Origin: Pseudomonadota bacterium
Lineage (GTDB): Bacteria; Pseudomonadota; Alphaproteobacteria; Rickettsiales; UBA1997
DNA: 51,168 nucleotides
Direction of reading: 5' to 3'
Assembly: GCA_018970485.1 (NCBI GenBank)
Contig: JAGWWH010000009.1
Span: forward strand, 1 to 51,168
The notes below the pieces were generated by a model. It was not told the origin of the DNA, made no database searches, and was given only the letters and a program-made list of their open reading frames with translations. Below are positions 43,401-51,168 of the stretch, piece after piece (within the stretch, counting starts at the first letter, position 1; every line of letters starts with the position of its first letter). The position numbers were made by a program, and so were the translations under genes.

Positions 43401-43951
43401 CAGTCTTTTTGGAAAAAATTGATCGCTCCAAAACCTGCTAATTTAAGTTTTTTAAGCGACTTAATATTGACGGAATCAACACCGCCAAGGGCGTAAACTG
43501 GCAGTAAGTTTTGATTTTTGGTAATGATTTTTGCCAAACCTCTCAGCCCTAGAGGTTTTTTCTCTTTGTGACTTGAAGTTGGAAAAATTGGCGAAATAAA
43601 AACCATGTCTGGACTCAATCTCTGAGCGCGTAGAAATGATTTTAAGCTGTGACAGGAAAAGCTGAAAATAAAATTTATGCGTCGCAAAAAATACATTGGC
43701 AACCTGTCGAAATCAGAAAAATGTACGCCATCGGCTTTAATTTTTTTAGCCAAAAACAAATCTTTTCCGACCAAAATTTTAAAACCTTTGCTGCGAGCTA
43801 GATTTAAAATTTCTCGCGCAAAAATTTCTCTCTCTGCTCGTAAAAGATCGTATTCCCGAATAATCACGACAGAATTTCTTGGCAGGCTTTCAATTACTTT
43901 TTTAAAGTCAGAAACCTTCCTGCGATCCGTAAAAAAAACCGACTGAAACAT
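43400..43951 (-). CDS. Thiamine phosphate synthase/TenI-like protein
   Basis: The 183-residue TIM-barrel protein has DGVHFSDFDRLP (compare DGVHLGQxDLP), FSFSCHSLKS, ISPIFPTSSHKEKKPLG (compare GPxFxTxTK) and YALGGVDS, the TMP synthase/TenI pattern. N-terminal IIREYDL is close to the family's QLRxK. Several positions are diverged, so it may be a TenI-like paralogue and not the true ThiE. I chose ATG 43951. It overlaps the yggS ATG in CATG, and the longer frame to 44002 would run antisense into yggS. Confidence 0.72.
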   Translation of the reverse strand: MFQSVFFTDRRKVSDFKKVIESLPRNSVVIIREYDLLRAEREIFAREILNLARSKGFKILVGKDLFLAKKIKADGVHFSDFDRLPMYFLRRINFIFSFSCHSLKSFLRAQRLSPDMVFISPIFPTSSHKEKKPLGLRGLAKIITKNQNLLPVYALGGVDSVNIKSLKKLKLAGFGAINFFQKD

Positions 43952-44624
43952 GATTGAAAGAAACTTAATTCTGCTTAACGAAAAAATTAAACAAGCCTGC
44001 AAAACTTACTCCCGCAATAGCTCGCAAGTCAATCTAATTGCCGTCTCAAAAAAATTTGGCGTAGAAGAAATTGAGCAAGCAATCAACGCTGGCTGTAAAA
44101 TTTTTGGAGAAAATTATTTAAAAGAAGCTGAAGAAAAATGGCCGCTAATTCGTCAAAAAAATCCTGAGATAAAACTTCATTTTATTGGCCACTTACAAAG
44201 TAACAAAGCCGCTCAGGCCGTTGAATTATTTGATTCAATTCAAACTCTCGACAGCGAAAAACTTGCTTTGGTTTTGAAGAAAGAAAGTGAAAAACAGAAA
44301 AAAAATCCGGAGATTTTTATCCAAGTAAATATTGGCGAGGAGCCTCAAAAACATGGCGTAATGCCGCTTGAGGTTGCTGATTTCGTAAGATTTTCTCGTG
44401 ACGATTTAGGCTTAAATATTGTTGGCTTGATGTGCATTCCACCCTCTGAAGAGCTCGCTTCTCCTTACTTCGCTTTGCTCGCAAAATTAGCCAAAGAAAA
44501 TGATTTAAAAAATCTTTCAATGGGAATGAGTTCTGATTTTGTAGAAGCGATCGCACTCGGCGCGACTCACATTCGCCTAGGGACGGCGATCTTTGGAAGT
44601 AGACTTTTAGCAAGTCAAAAATAG
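43950..44624 (+). CDS. yggS: YggS/PLPBP-family pyridoxal phosphate homeostasis protein
   Basis: YggS binds PLP and balances vitamin B6 pools. LIAVSKKFGVEEIEQAINAG holds the PLP Lys. IFGENYLKEAEEKW, LHFIGHLQSNKAAQAV, IQVNIGEEPQKHGV, LMCIPP and LSMGMSSDFVEAIALGATHIRLG (the last in two parts) are standard. The length of 224 residues is typical. Its start codon overlaps that of the divergent ThiE-like gene, so any promoter lies within that gene. Confidence 0.94.
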   Translation: MIERNLILLNEKIKQACKTYSRNSSQVNLIAVSKKFGVEEIEQAINAGCKIFGENYLKEAEEKWPLIRQKNPEIKLHFIGHLQSNKAAQAVELFDSIQTLDSEKLALVLKKESEKQKKNPEIFIQVNIGEEPQKHGVMPLEVADFVRFSRDDLGLNIVGLMCIPPSEELASPYFALLAKLAKENDLKNLSMGMSSDFVEAIALGATHIRLGTAIFGSRLLASQK

Positions 44625-44664
44625 CGTCCCGCCTTCCCTTTTTTGAAAAATCCTACGAAGACAA

Positions 44665-44976
44665 ATGGCAACTTCTAATCAAGAGCAGATCTACAACGAA
44701 ATTATCGAATACTACTCTTACGCCGATCGTCTGATTAAAATCGCAGAAGATAGTTCGCACAAATTATCCGAGCAGCAATTTACAATCATTGAAGAGGTGA
44801 TTTGGCAACTCGAAAATCACAGCGATAAACTCGCAAATGCCTACATCGAATTTGTCAAAAATGGCTCGTCAGAACAATCAGTCGAAATAGTGAGAGGAGC
44901 TTTAAATTCGATCTCGGCAACAATTGAGCAGTGCCGAAATAAAATTCTGATGCTTTACCAAAATTCTGAATTCTAG
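44665..44976 (+). CDS. Small helical protein of unknown function
   Basis: The 103 residues are predicted to be almost wholly helical (EQIYNEIIEYYSYADRLIKI, FTIIEEVIWQLENHSDKLAN, ISATIEQCRNKILMLY). There is no signal, membrane segment or known motif. The gene lies 40 bp after yggS, and its stop directly touches the ispB ATG, so it is translated in the same operon as the polyprenyl synthase. I do not recognise a family; it is not XseB-like. Confidence 0.6.
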   Translation: MATSNQEQIYNEIIEYYSYADRLIKIAEDSSHKLSEQQFTIIEEVIWQLENHSDKLANAYIEFVKNGSSEQSVEIVRGALNSISATIEQCRNKILMLYQNSEF

Positions 44977-45960
44977 ATGCAAAATTTTCAGAATATTCTC
45001 GCTGAGTTGGACTTAGATTTAAAAATAATCGATTCGACAATTTTAGAATTCGCCAAAGGCAAATCTCCGCTGATTCAGGAAATTTCTGAGCACTTGATCA
45101 ACTCAGGCGGAAAGCGTGTTCGACCAATCTTGCTACTTCTCGCCGCACAAACTTGCGGTGAGAAAATTGGCCACGATTTAGCCGCTGCAGTCGAGCTAAT
45201 TCACTCCGCAACTTTACTTCACGACGATGTCGTCGACACAAGCCAGATCAGGCGCGGTAAAAAAACTGCCAATGCACTTTGGGACAATAAAGCCAGCATT
45301 CTCGTTGGTGATTATTTGTTTTCTGTCGCCTTTCAATTAATGGTACGCGGCAAAAATTTACGCATTTTAGATTTACTCGCCAAAGCCTCTTCAACCATGG
45401 CCGATGGCGAAGTGATGCAGCTACAAAACTCCAATGACGTCGCCCTTTCTTTGGAGAAATATTTGGAAATTATTTTTGGCAAAACCGCCGTACTTTTTTC
45501 TGCCGCCTGTGAATGCGGAGCTTTGATCAATAATCGCCCTGAACCAGAAGTAGCAATGCTTCGCGACTTTGGAAAAAATCTCGGAATCACTTTTCAAATT
45601 GTTGATGATGTTCTCGATTATTCATCGCAAACCCAAGTTTTGGGCAAAGATATTGGTGACGATTTTTACGAAGGAAAAGTGACTCTGCCCATCATTTTAA
45701 CTTACGCCAAAGCAGACGCCGATGAACAAAAATTAATCGCAGAAATTTTTGCCAAAAATTTCGGCAGCGCAGAAAAAAATCAAAATCACTTCGCGACAAT
45801 TTTATCTTTGATCAAAAAATATGATGGCCTTGGAATGTCTAGAGACTTGGCTTCATCTCATTGTGAATTAGCGATAAAAAATCTTGAGATATTTCCTGAT
45901 TCTTCAGCAAAACAAAATTTACTTACGGTTCTTAACCACTCCTTTTCTCGCATTTCTTAG
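44977..45960 (+). CDS. ispB: Long-chain trans-polyprenyl diphosphate synthase (octaprenyl-type)
   Basis: It makes the isoprenoid side chain of ubiquinone. The first aspartate-rich motif is LLHDDVVD followed by RRGKKTANALW, and the second is IVDDVLD. SGGKRVRPILLLLAA and VGDYLFSVAFQLM are standard. The length of 327 residues fits IspB-type enzymes; product chain length cannot be set from sequence alone. It starts at the base after the previous stop, and the IalB-like gene starts at the base after its own stop. Confidence 0.94.
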   Translation: MQNFQNILAELDLDLKIIDSTILEFAKGKSPLIQEISEHLINSGGKRVRPILLLLAAQTCGEKIGHDLAAAVELIHSATLLHDDVVDTSQIRRGKKTANALWDNKASILVGDYLFSVAFQLMVRGKNLRILDLLAKASSTMADGEVMQLQNSNDVALSLEKYLEIIFGKTAVLFSAACECGALINNRPEPEVAMLRDFGKNLGITFQIVDDVLDYSSQTQVLGKDIGDDFYEGKVTLPIILTYAKADADEQKLIAEIFAKNFGSAEKNQNHFATILSLIKKYDGLGMSRDLASSHCELAIKNLEIFPDSSAKQNLLTVLNHSFSRIS

Positions 45961-46452
45961 ATGAGATTAATCTGCGCGCTCACATTTTTATTTTTCTGCA
46001 ACTCCGCTTTTGCGCAAATCATCGACAGCTCTTTTTACCACTGGACAGTTTACGAAATTCAAGAAAGTGAACTCGATTACAAAACCTGTTACATCGTCGC
46101 GCATCCAATCAAATCAGACACTGATCACAATTCACGTCAAAAACCTTATTTGATGATTACGCGTTTTCAGAAAGATCGCAGCGAAGAAGTCAGTGTTTTT
46201 GGTGGCTTTGAATACAAGCTCAGCAGCAGAATTTTTGTCGTAGTTAACAATAATCAATTCCGTCTTCGAACCAAAGAAGACATGGCCTGGAATGAGGCAA
46301 AATCACAAGATATTGCAATGATTGAAGCATTGTTAAATGGCACAGCTGTAAAAATTAGAAGCGACTCAGCGATTGGCACTTACGCGGTTGATGAATATTC
46401 GCTGAAAGGCATCACTAGAGCTTACGCGAGAATGAGAGAGGTTTGTAAGTAA
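45961..46452 (+). CDS. IalB-family (invasion-associated locus B) exported protein
   Basis: A signal peptide (MRLICALTFLFFCNSAFAQ) precedes about 145 residues. The mature part follows the IalB pattern: WTVYEIQ, a Cys in KTCYIVAHP, EEVSVFGGFEY, FRLRTKEDMAWNE, and the C-terminal EYSLKGITRAYARMREVC. IalB was first linked to erythrocyte invasion in Bartonella, but the family is widespread in free-living alphaproteobacteria, so it does not imply pathogenicity. It follows ispB with no gap. Confidence 0.8.
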   Translation: MRLICALTFLFFCNSAFAQIIDSSFYHWTVYEIQESELDYKTCYIVAHPIKSDTDHNSRQKPYLMITRFQKDRSEEVSVFGGFEYKLSSRIFVVVNNNQFRLRTKEDMAWNEAKSQDIAMIEALLNGTAVKIRSDSAIGTYAVDEYSLKGITRAYARMREVCK

Positions 46453-46515
46453 GAGCTGTCAAAAAACTATTACTGCGACCAATTTTACTCTCACCTCCTC
46501 CACCTTTTTCCCGCT

Positions 46516-46650
46516 ACTGTCCGGTTAAGAATTTTTTAATCTTAAGAGAAACTCCTAGTCATGCTGAGCCTGTCGAAGCATGATTTTGAGCACCGGCCTG
46601 AATCATGCTTCGACAGGCTCAGCATGACTACATCGAAAAAACTTCTTCAA
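46516..46650. repeat. Compound family B repeat, second copy (flanks inverted relative to 27409)
   Basis: The palindrome 46557-46630 has arms tcatgctgagcctgtcgaag and cttcgacaggctcagcatga around the loop attttgagcaccggcctgaa. Its left flank, ctgtccggttaagaattttt and cttaagagaaactcctag, is the inverted complement of the tail at 27447-27500. Its right flank (catcgaaaaaact) inverts the sequence at 27550. It fills much of the 280-bp gap 46453-46732; the rest shows no gene. Confidence 0.85.
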
Positions 46651-46732
46651 AGATGCCGGCGTTATTAATGTCTTTGAGCTTCCCCTGTTCGTGTGGCTGC
46701 GACTAACGTGTCAAAAAACTTAAAAATGGATT

Positions 46733-47956
46733 TCAGAGGATTTCACCTCTCGTTAAATAATTTTCTAAAAACTTACCCGCCAAATAAAGAGAGCCGCAGA
46801 TTATGATTATCGCCGGCTCGTCATATTTTATTTTCTTAAAGGCATCGGAAAAATCTTCAGCGATTTGCGATTTTATTCCGATTTCTTTGGCGATTTCACT
46901 AATCTCTGAAGCGCTGCGAGACTTAGGCTCGTCTGGAATTGTTAAAGTGATCAACTCATCAACTTCTCCAGAAATTTCTTGCAAAAAACCTTCGCAATTT
47001 TTGTCTTTAAGCATCGAAAAAATTACGAAGATTTTTTTATTTTCCTGCGCTTTCAAAAATTCTCTAACTGTCGTGGCACCTTGTAAGTTGTGACTTCCAT
47101 CGAGATAGAGTTCGAAATTTTTTGGCAAATTTTTAAGAGAAATTTTTTGTAATCGCGCTGGCCAAAAAGCATTTTTTAGACCTTTTTTAATTTGCTCTTC
47201 GCTCACTAAAAATTTCTTCTGAGCCTTGATGGCTGCGATCGCAAGCGAAGCATTTTCGATTTGGTAAGAGCCAAGAAGGGATAAAGGATAAGTGGTGAGC
47301 GGTAGGTGGTAAAAAATTTCTGCGCCGACTTCCTGAGCTGTTTTCTTCAGAACCAGCAAGGCTTCGTCACTTTGTTTTCCAACCACTAGCGGAGAATTTT
47401 TTTTGATGATGCCGGCTTTTTCTCGAGCAATTTTTTCTAAACTATTTCCCAGAAATTCTTCGTGATCAAAAGAGATTGGCGTGATCACCGAACACAAAAC
47501 TTCAGGCAGAACATTTGTGGCATCAAGCCTTCCGCCCATTCCAGTTTCAAGCAAAAGCAAATCGGCTTCCACGCGGCTAAAGGCAAGGAACGCGGCCACT
47601 GTCGTTCCTTCAAAAAAAGTTATTGGAATCGCCGGATCTTTTTCCGCCGCCTCTTTGCATTCGCGCAAAATTTCATTCAGAAATTCGTCAGAAATATCTG
47701 CTCCAGCCAAATTTATTCTTTCATTAAAATTGACGAGATGTGGAGAGGTGTAGGTGTGAATTCGCAATCCCGATTCGTTAAAAATAGATCGCAAAAAAGC
47801 CAGTGTTGAGCCCTTGCCATTTGTGCCAGCGATGTGAATTGTTGGCGGCAATTTCAGATGGGGATTGTCCAATCTTTCCAACAATTCGTAAACACGCGAA
47901 AGCCCAAATTTAATATCGCGATAGCCCTGTGGGCTTGGCCAAAAAGGTAATTTCAT
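46733..47956 (-). CDS. folC: Folylpolyglutamate synthase/dihydrofolate synthase, copy 2
   Basis: The 407 residues have P-loop HIAGTNGKGST, SPHLVNFNERI, ETGMGGRLDATNV, TPISFDHEEFLGNSLEKIAR followed by EKAGI, and DGSHN. This copy keeps the canonical EKAGI where copy 1 has EKAMI. Both copies share most motifs, and their N-termini are alike (MVYLPHWPIP and MKLPFWPSPQ), so they may have split dihydrofolate and folylpolyglutamate synthase roles. Its ATG lies 2 bp from the divergent glycosyltransferase ATG. Confidence 0.93.
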   Translation of the reverse strand: MKLPFWPSPQGYRDIKFGLSRVYELLERLDNPHLKLPPTIHIAGTNGKGSTLAFLRSIFNESGLRIHTYTSPHLVNFNERINLAGADISDEFLNEILRECKEAAEKDPAIPITFFEGTTVAAFLAFSRVEADLLLLETGMGGRLDATNVLPEVLCSVITPISFDHEEFLGNSLEKIAREKAGIIKKNSPLVVGKQSDEALLVLKKTAQEVGAEIFYHLPLTTYPLSLLGSYQIENASLAIAAIKAQKKFLVSEEQIKKGLKNAFWPARLQKISLKNLPKNFELYLDGSHNLQGATTVREFLKAQENKKIFVIFSMLKDKNCEGFLQEISGEVDELITLTIPDEPKSRSASEISEIAKEIGIKSQIAEDFSDAFKKIKYDEPAIIIICGSLYLAGKFLENYLTRGEIL

Positions 47957-47958
47957 TT

Positions 47959-49383
47959 ATGAAGAACATTTCAGTGAGGAATATTACTTACCTTATCGGC
48001 CTAGTCTTTGTTCTCAAGTTGGTCACTATTTTTCTTCACCCCCTGCATCACCCTTCTGAAGCTCGTTACGCTGCAATTTCAATGCGCATGGCACTTACTG
48101 AAAATTATTTGATGCCATTCTTTGATCCAGTCACTCCTTTCTTTGGCAAGCCTCCGCTTTCTTTTTGGGCAAGCGCAATTTCGTTAGAAATTTTTGGAAT
48201 CAATGAATTCGCCGGCCGCCTTCCTCACTACCTAGCCTTAATTCTAACTTGTTTAGTTCTTTATCGCGCTGTCAAAAAAACTTTTGATGAAAAAACGGCG
48301 ATCGCTTCAGTTGTAATAATTTGTTCAACCTTTTTGTTTTATGCCCTGCACAGCATAATGACCGAAGCCTTCTTGCTGCTTGGAATGACCATGATTACGA
48401 CTTCTTTTTTACCAACAATGCGTGGTGAGCAAAAAGACAGCCTGATCTTCTTTCTTGGCTGCGTAATTGCGATGTTAACTAAGGGTCCGGTTGGAATAGT
48501 AATGCCCTGCTTGGCAATTCCGATTTATCTGACAATGACTCGTGAGTGGGGGAAGTTTTTCCAAAATTTTCCAATCATCTGCGGTTCGATATTTTTTATC
48601 GCCGCTACTTTGCCGTGGTTTTTATTGGCAGAAAAAAACTACTCCGGATTTTTAGAATATTTTTTCCTCGGCGAGAATTTTGGTCGATTCATGAAATCAG
48701 GATGGGAAGGAGATCGCTACGGCAATGCCCATCATGTGCCGTTTGGTATGATCTGGTTTTATTTTACGCTAACCATGCTTCCGCCTTTATTGGCATTAGT
48801 AATTAAACCCAAACAGATCACTAAAACTTTTTTCAAAGAGTTAAAAGCTGACAAAGATTTTTTGTTTTTTACCACCTCTCTATTGGCACCACTTTTTTTG
48901 CTTACCTTCATGAGCAACATGATTCCGACTTATCCGGTCTATTCCCTAACTTCTTTTGCTGTAATATTGGCAAGAATTTTGACTCAAATTAAGTGGGATA
49001 AATTCATTTATTTTCTTTGTTATCTCACGATTGTTTTTTACGGAATTTTGATCGTGACCTTCGCGATTAAGCCGGAATTTTTGTTAGAAAAACTAAACTC
49101 CCAAGCCTACATCCTAAGCAAAATACCTCAGAAAGAATTTCAACTTTATCAAATTGGTGAAGGCAAATCGATCTTCACTCTTTACTGGGCAACAGAAGAT
49201 AAAGTTAAGATCGTAACTAAAGAAAAATTCTTCGAGACAATAGACCGTAAAAATCCTTTACCCATCTACGCTATTGGTGGCGGATACATTTATGACCAAT
49301 TCTCACCACAAGAAAAATCGCAACTCAAAATAATCTTTTGCACCAAAAAACGCAGAAACTGTCTTTATGAACTCATCTCTTAA
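47959..49383 (+). CDS. ArnT/PMT-like glycosyltransferase (GT39/83), FlmK-like
   Basis: This polytopic membrane protein of 474 residues has about ten hydrophobic segments. The first periplasmic loop has HHPSEARYAAISMRMA and PFFGKPPLSFW, the conserved acidic and KPP segments of ArnT-like enzymes. These use undecaprenyl-phosphate sugars as donors and decorate lipid A or other periplasmic acceptors. I chose ATG 47959 (MKNISVRNITYLIGL); the frame to 47929 overlaps the divergent folC. The next gene starts 17 bp before its end. Confidence 0.85.
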   Translation: MKNISVRNITYLIGLVFVLKLVTIFLHPLHHPSEARYAAISMRMALTENYLMPFFDPVTPFFGKPPLSFWASAISLEIFGINEFAGRLPHYLALILTCLVLYRAVKKTFDEKTAIASVVIICSTFLFYALHSIMTEAFLLLGMTMITTSFLPTMRGEQKDSLIFFLGCVIAMLTKGPVGIVMPCLAIPIYLTMTREWGKFFQNFPIICGSIFFIAATLPWFLLAEKNYSGFLEYFFLGENFGRFMKSGWEGDRYGNAHHVPFGMIWFYFTLTMLPPLLALVIKPKQITKTFFKELKADKDFLFFTTSLLAPLFLLTFMSNMIPTYPVYSLTSFAVILARILTQIKWDKFIYFLCYLTIVFYGILIVTFAIKPEFLLEKLNSQAYILSKIPQKEFQLYQIGEGKSIFTLYWATEDKVKIVTKEKFFETIDRKNPLPIYAIGGGYIYDQFSPQEKSQLKIIFCTKKRRNCLYELIS

Positions 49384-50323
49384 AAAATTAGTCAGCATTG
49401 TAATCTCGGTTTACAATGAAGAAAAAAACCTACTTCCGCTCTACAAAGAGCTGATCGAAAACTTAGAAAAATGTCCGCAAGTTACTTACGAATTAATCTT
49501 CGTTAATGACGGTAGCGCTGATGGCAGTTTAGGCATTCTTAGCAACTTGGTCGCGAAAAATAAGGATGTTCGAGTTGTAAATTTCGCTAGAAATTTTGGC
49601 CATGAAATCGCCATGACTGCCGGACTCGATCACTCTCGCGGCGAAGCGGTAATTTTTATGGATGCAGATCTTCAACACCCGCCCCATGTAGTTCCAAAAA
49701 TGATCGAAAAATGGCTGGCTGGACATGATGTGGTGCTCGGCAAAATCACTACAAATGAAGATAAAACTGCTTTTCGTCGTCTGTTGTCGAAAGCATTTTA
49801 CCGCGTCGTCAATTTTATTTCTGACGTCAATATTCCAGAGAATACTCCCGACTTCCGCCTCATCGCTGGCGATTACGTAACAACGATCAAAAACATGCGT
49901 GAAAATAGTCGTATGTTTCGCGGAATGCTGAATTGGCTAGGAATTTTCAACGCCGTACAAATCGAATTTGTCGCCCCAAAAAGATTAGAGGGAAAAACCA
50001 ATTACAACTTCGTGAAATCGATGCGCTTGGCGATTGATTCGATTATTCAGTTCTCGATCAAACCTTTACGACTCTCGATTTATTTCAGCATTATTTGCGC
50101 TCTGGCCTCGCTCTCATTCGGCTTGATCACTATTTATGAACATTACGTCGCCCATCAGCCCAGCGGTTATGCAACAATAATTTGCTTGATTACTTTCCTT
50201 GCCAGTTTGCAATTTGTTCTAATTGGAATCTTGGGAGAATATATCGGCCGCATTCACATTGAGTCGCGTGATCGCCCACTTTATTTCGCCAAAATAATCG
50301 AAAGAAATGAAGCTAAGAATTAA
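49367..50323 (+). CDS. Polyprenyl-phosphate glycosyltransferase (GT2, GtrB/ArnC/FlmF2-like)
   Basis: The GT2 domain begins VSIVISVYNEEKNLLPLY and has FVNDGSADGS, FARNFGHEIAMTAGLD and the FMDADLQHPP DxD-type motif. Two membrane segments follow (about 235-260 and 268-295), ending EYIGRIHIESRDRP. This layout belongs to enzymes that load a sugar on undecaprenyl phosphate at the cytoplasmic face. It overlaps its neighbours by 17 bp on each side, so all three genes form one coupled operon. Confidence 0.92.
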   Translation: MNSSLKKLVSIVISVYNEEKNLLPLYKELIENLEKCPQVTYELIFVNDGSADGSLGILSNLVAKNKDVRVVNFARNFGHEIAMTAGLDHSRGEAVIFMDADLQHPPHVVPKMIEKWLAGHDVVLGKITTNEDKTAFRRLLSKAFYRVVNFISDVNIPENTPDFRLIAGDYVTTIKNMRENSRMFRGMLNWLGIFNAVQIEFVAPKRLEGKTNYNFVKSMRLAIDSIIQFSIKPLRLSIYFSIICALASLSFGLITIYEHYVAHQPSGYATIICLITFLASLQFVLIGILGEYIGRIHIESRDRPLYFAKIIERNEAKN

Positions 50324-51050
50324 TGCCGACGATTTTGGAATCAGCCCTGGCGTAAATAGCGCGATCGAGAAAATGTTCCAAGCTGGCCGCCTCAACTCTG
50401 CCAGCATAATTTGCGGTTGTGGTTATTTTGATGAAGCAATCGCAATCGCTAAAAGAAATCCGGGCTTAGAAATTGGCTTACACTTCAACGCCACAGTTGG
50501 TCTGAGTAAGTTTAAAAGCGGATTTCTGAGATTATTTTTGATGTCATTATTTAATAAAAAAATTCTCCAAGAAGAAATTGAGAGAGAGCTTAGAGCGCAA
50601 ATTTTTCTACTCGAAAAAAACCAAATTAAAATCAGCCACATCGATTCACATCGTCACATTCACATGATTCCAAGAATTTTTTCTGTGGTTGAGAAAGTTG
50701 CGAAAGAAAAGGGAATTAATCGCATTAGAATCATAAACGAAAGCCTGCTTACAACCTTATCCATCAATCATCCAAAGAGTTATTTCTGGAACGGAAATAT
50801 CATCAAATGGTCTATTCTTATTTTCTTTAAGTTGCTAAATAACCGACCAGAAAAACGTTATTTTTTTAGTATTCTTTACACCTGCGAAGTAACGAAAGAT
50901 CTGATCAAAAAAATCAAAGTACCAAAAAAATTTCGCGATGCAGAAATCGAAATTATGATTCATCCCGGTGATCCAGAAATGGATTCAAAAATTGTAGGAC
51001 TTGAAGAAAAAGCACATCTGGTTTCATCAGCAAGAGCCCGAGAATCTTAG
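50307..51050 (+). CDS. ChbG/HpnK (YdjC)-family carbohydrate deacetylase, NaxD-like
   Basis: The protein of 247 residues has the family's metal-site motifs: INADDFGIS (with Asp8, Asp9), EIGLHFNAT, and SHIDSHRHIHMIP, then IMIHPGDPE near the end. YdjC-fold enzymes remove N-acetyl groups from amino sugars. Placed after GT2 and GT39 genes, it probably deacetylates an undecaprenyl-phosphate N-acetyl sugar, as NaxD does in Francisella. It is complete; 118 bp with no firm gene follow to the window end. Confidence 0.88.
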   Translation: MKLRINADDFGISPGVNSAIEKMFQAGRLNSASIICGCGYFDEAIAIAKRNPGLEIGLHFNATVGLSKFKSGFLRLFLMSLFNKKILQEEIERELRAQIFLLEKNQIKISHIDSHRHIHMIPRIFSVVEKVAKEKGINRIRIINESLLTTLSINHPKSYFWNGNIIKWSILIFFKLLNNRPEKRYFFSILYTCEVTKDLIKKIKVPKKFRDAEIEIMIHPGDPEMDSKIVGLEEKAHLVSSARARES

Positions 51051-51168
51051 TAATAAACCAAGTTTTGGCTTGGGGTTCATATTGTTGATTATCTGATTTT
51101 ATTCTTAGAGCTACTCTTACTTCTCCTTTTTTTCGAAAATATGAAACTAGGCTCTAGAAGCTTAATGG

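Noticed and set aside
51055-51077. Hairpin ccaagttttggcttgg after the deacetylase gene as a terminator
   Set aside because: The stem is only 5 bp and there is no T-run next to it.
51141-51168. ATG at 51141 open to the window end as a new gene
   Set aside because: Only nine codons are visible, with no clear ribosome-binding site; too little to support.

Overview
The window reads as a chromosomal segment of an AT-rich alphaproteobacterium. Class-level clues are purC-purS-purQ order, the LpxI route of lipid A synthesis, metX-metW, a BigR-type sulfide operon, an IalB-family protein, an ArsR regulator with both BigR cysteines, SRP RNA next to dnaX, and a degenerate DivJ/PleC-like kinase module. 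Intact methionine, purine, folate and lipid A genes suggest a metabolically fairly complete cell rather than a strongly reduced endosymbiont. Genes are densely packed, with many 1-17 bp overlaps. No rRNA, tRNA, phage or insertion sequence was found.

Layout: 1-2739 holds the end of a TpsB transporter, a CinA-type deamidase and purCSQ. 2713-6402 (minus) is nmo-pyrG-lptE. 6533-12117 (plus) is obgE, an SDR, lpxI, cca and an MsbA-like ABC exporter. 12179-15758 (minus) holds folC copy 1, a periplasmic protein and gamma-glutamyltransferase. 15834-19755 holds a lipoprotein, rlpA, metW, metX and chorismate mutase. 19756-24580 is rpsD with promoter and terminator, rsmA, ald, rsmG and a class I aldolase. 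24660-27383 is a tandem ABC ATPase carrying in-frame palindromic repeats, then a DUF1016_N-SNase fusion nuclease. 27680-30248 is a BigR-controlled persulfide operon with two recognisable operators. 30349-34413 is a U32 protein, SRP RNA, dnaX and a REC-pseudokinase. 34419-37824 is a SxtJ/SGNH/DUF5989/carbamoyltransferase cassette. 37882-46452 holds a YhdP-like giant, bioD, folK, manC, a ThiE-like protein, yggS, ispB and an IalB-like protein. 46733-51050 holds a second folC and a three-gene operon resembling the Francisella FlmK/FlmF2/NaxD lipid A amino-sugar system.

The most striking theme is repetitive DNA. At least five families of short palindromic elements lie between genes, and some lie inside genes in frame. 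Three separate elements interrupt one ABC ATPase gene. Other elements supply the C-terminus of FolC and apparently the N-terminus of FolK. This resembles Rickettsia palindromic elements in behaviour, though the sequences look different. A second theme is head-to-head gene pairs whose start codons overlap or nearly touch: metX/chorismate mutase and thiE-like/yggS share a CATG, and folC2/GT39 have a 2-bp gap. Any promoters for these pairs must lie inside the opposite gene.

Start sites were moved from the longest reading frame where homologous N-termini, signal peptides or repeat boundaries argued for it. All function calls rest on motifs recognised by eye.
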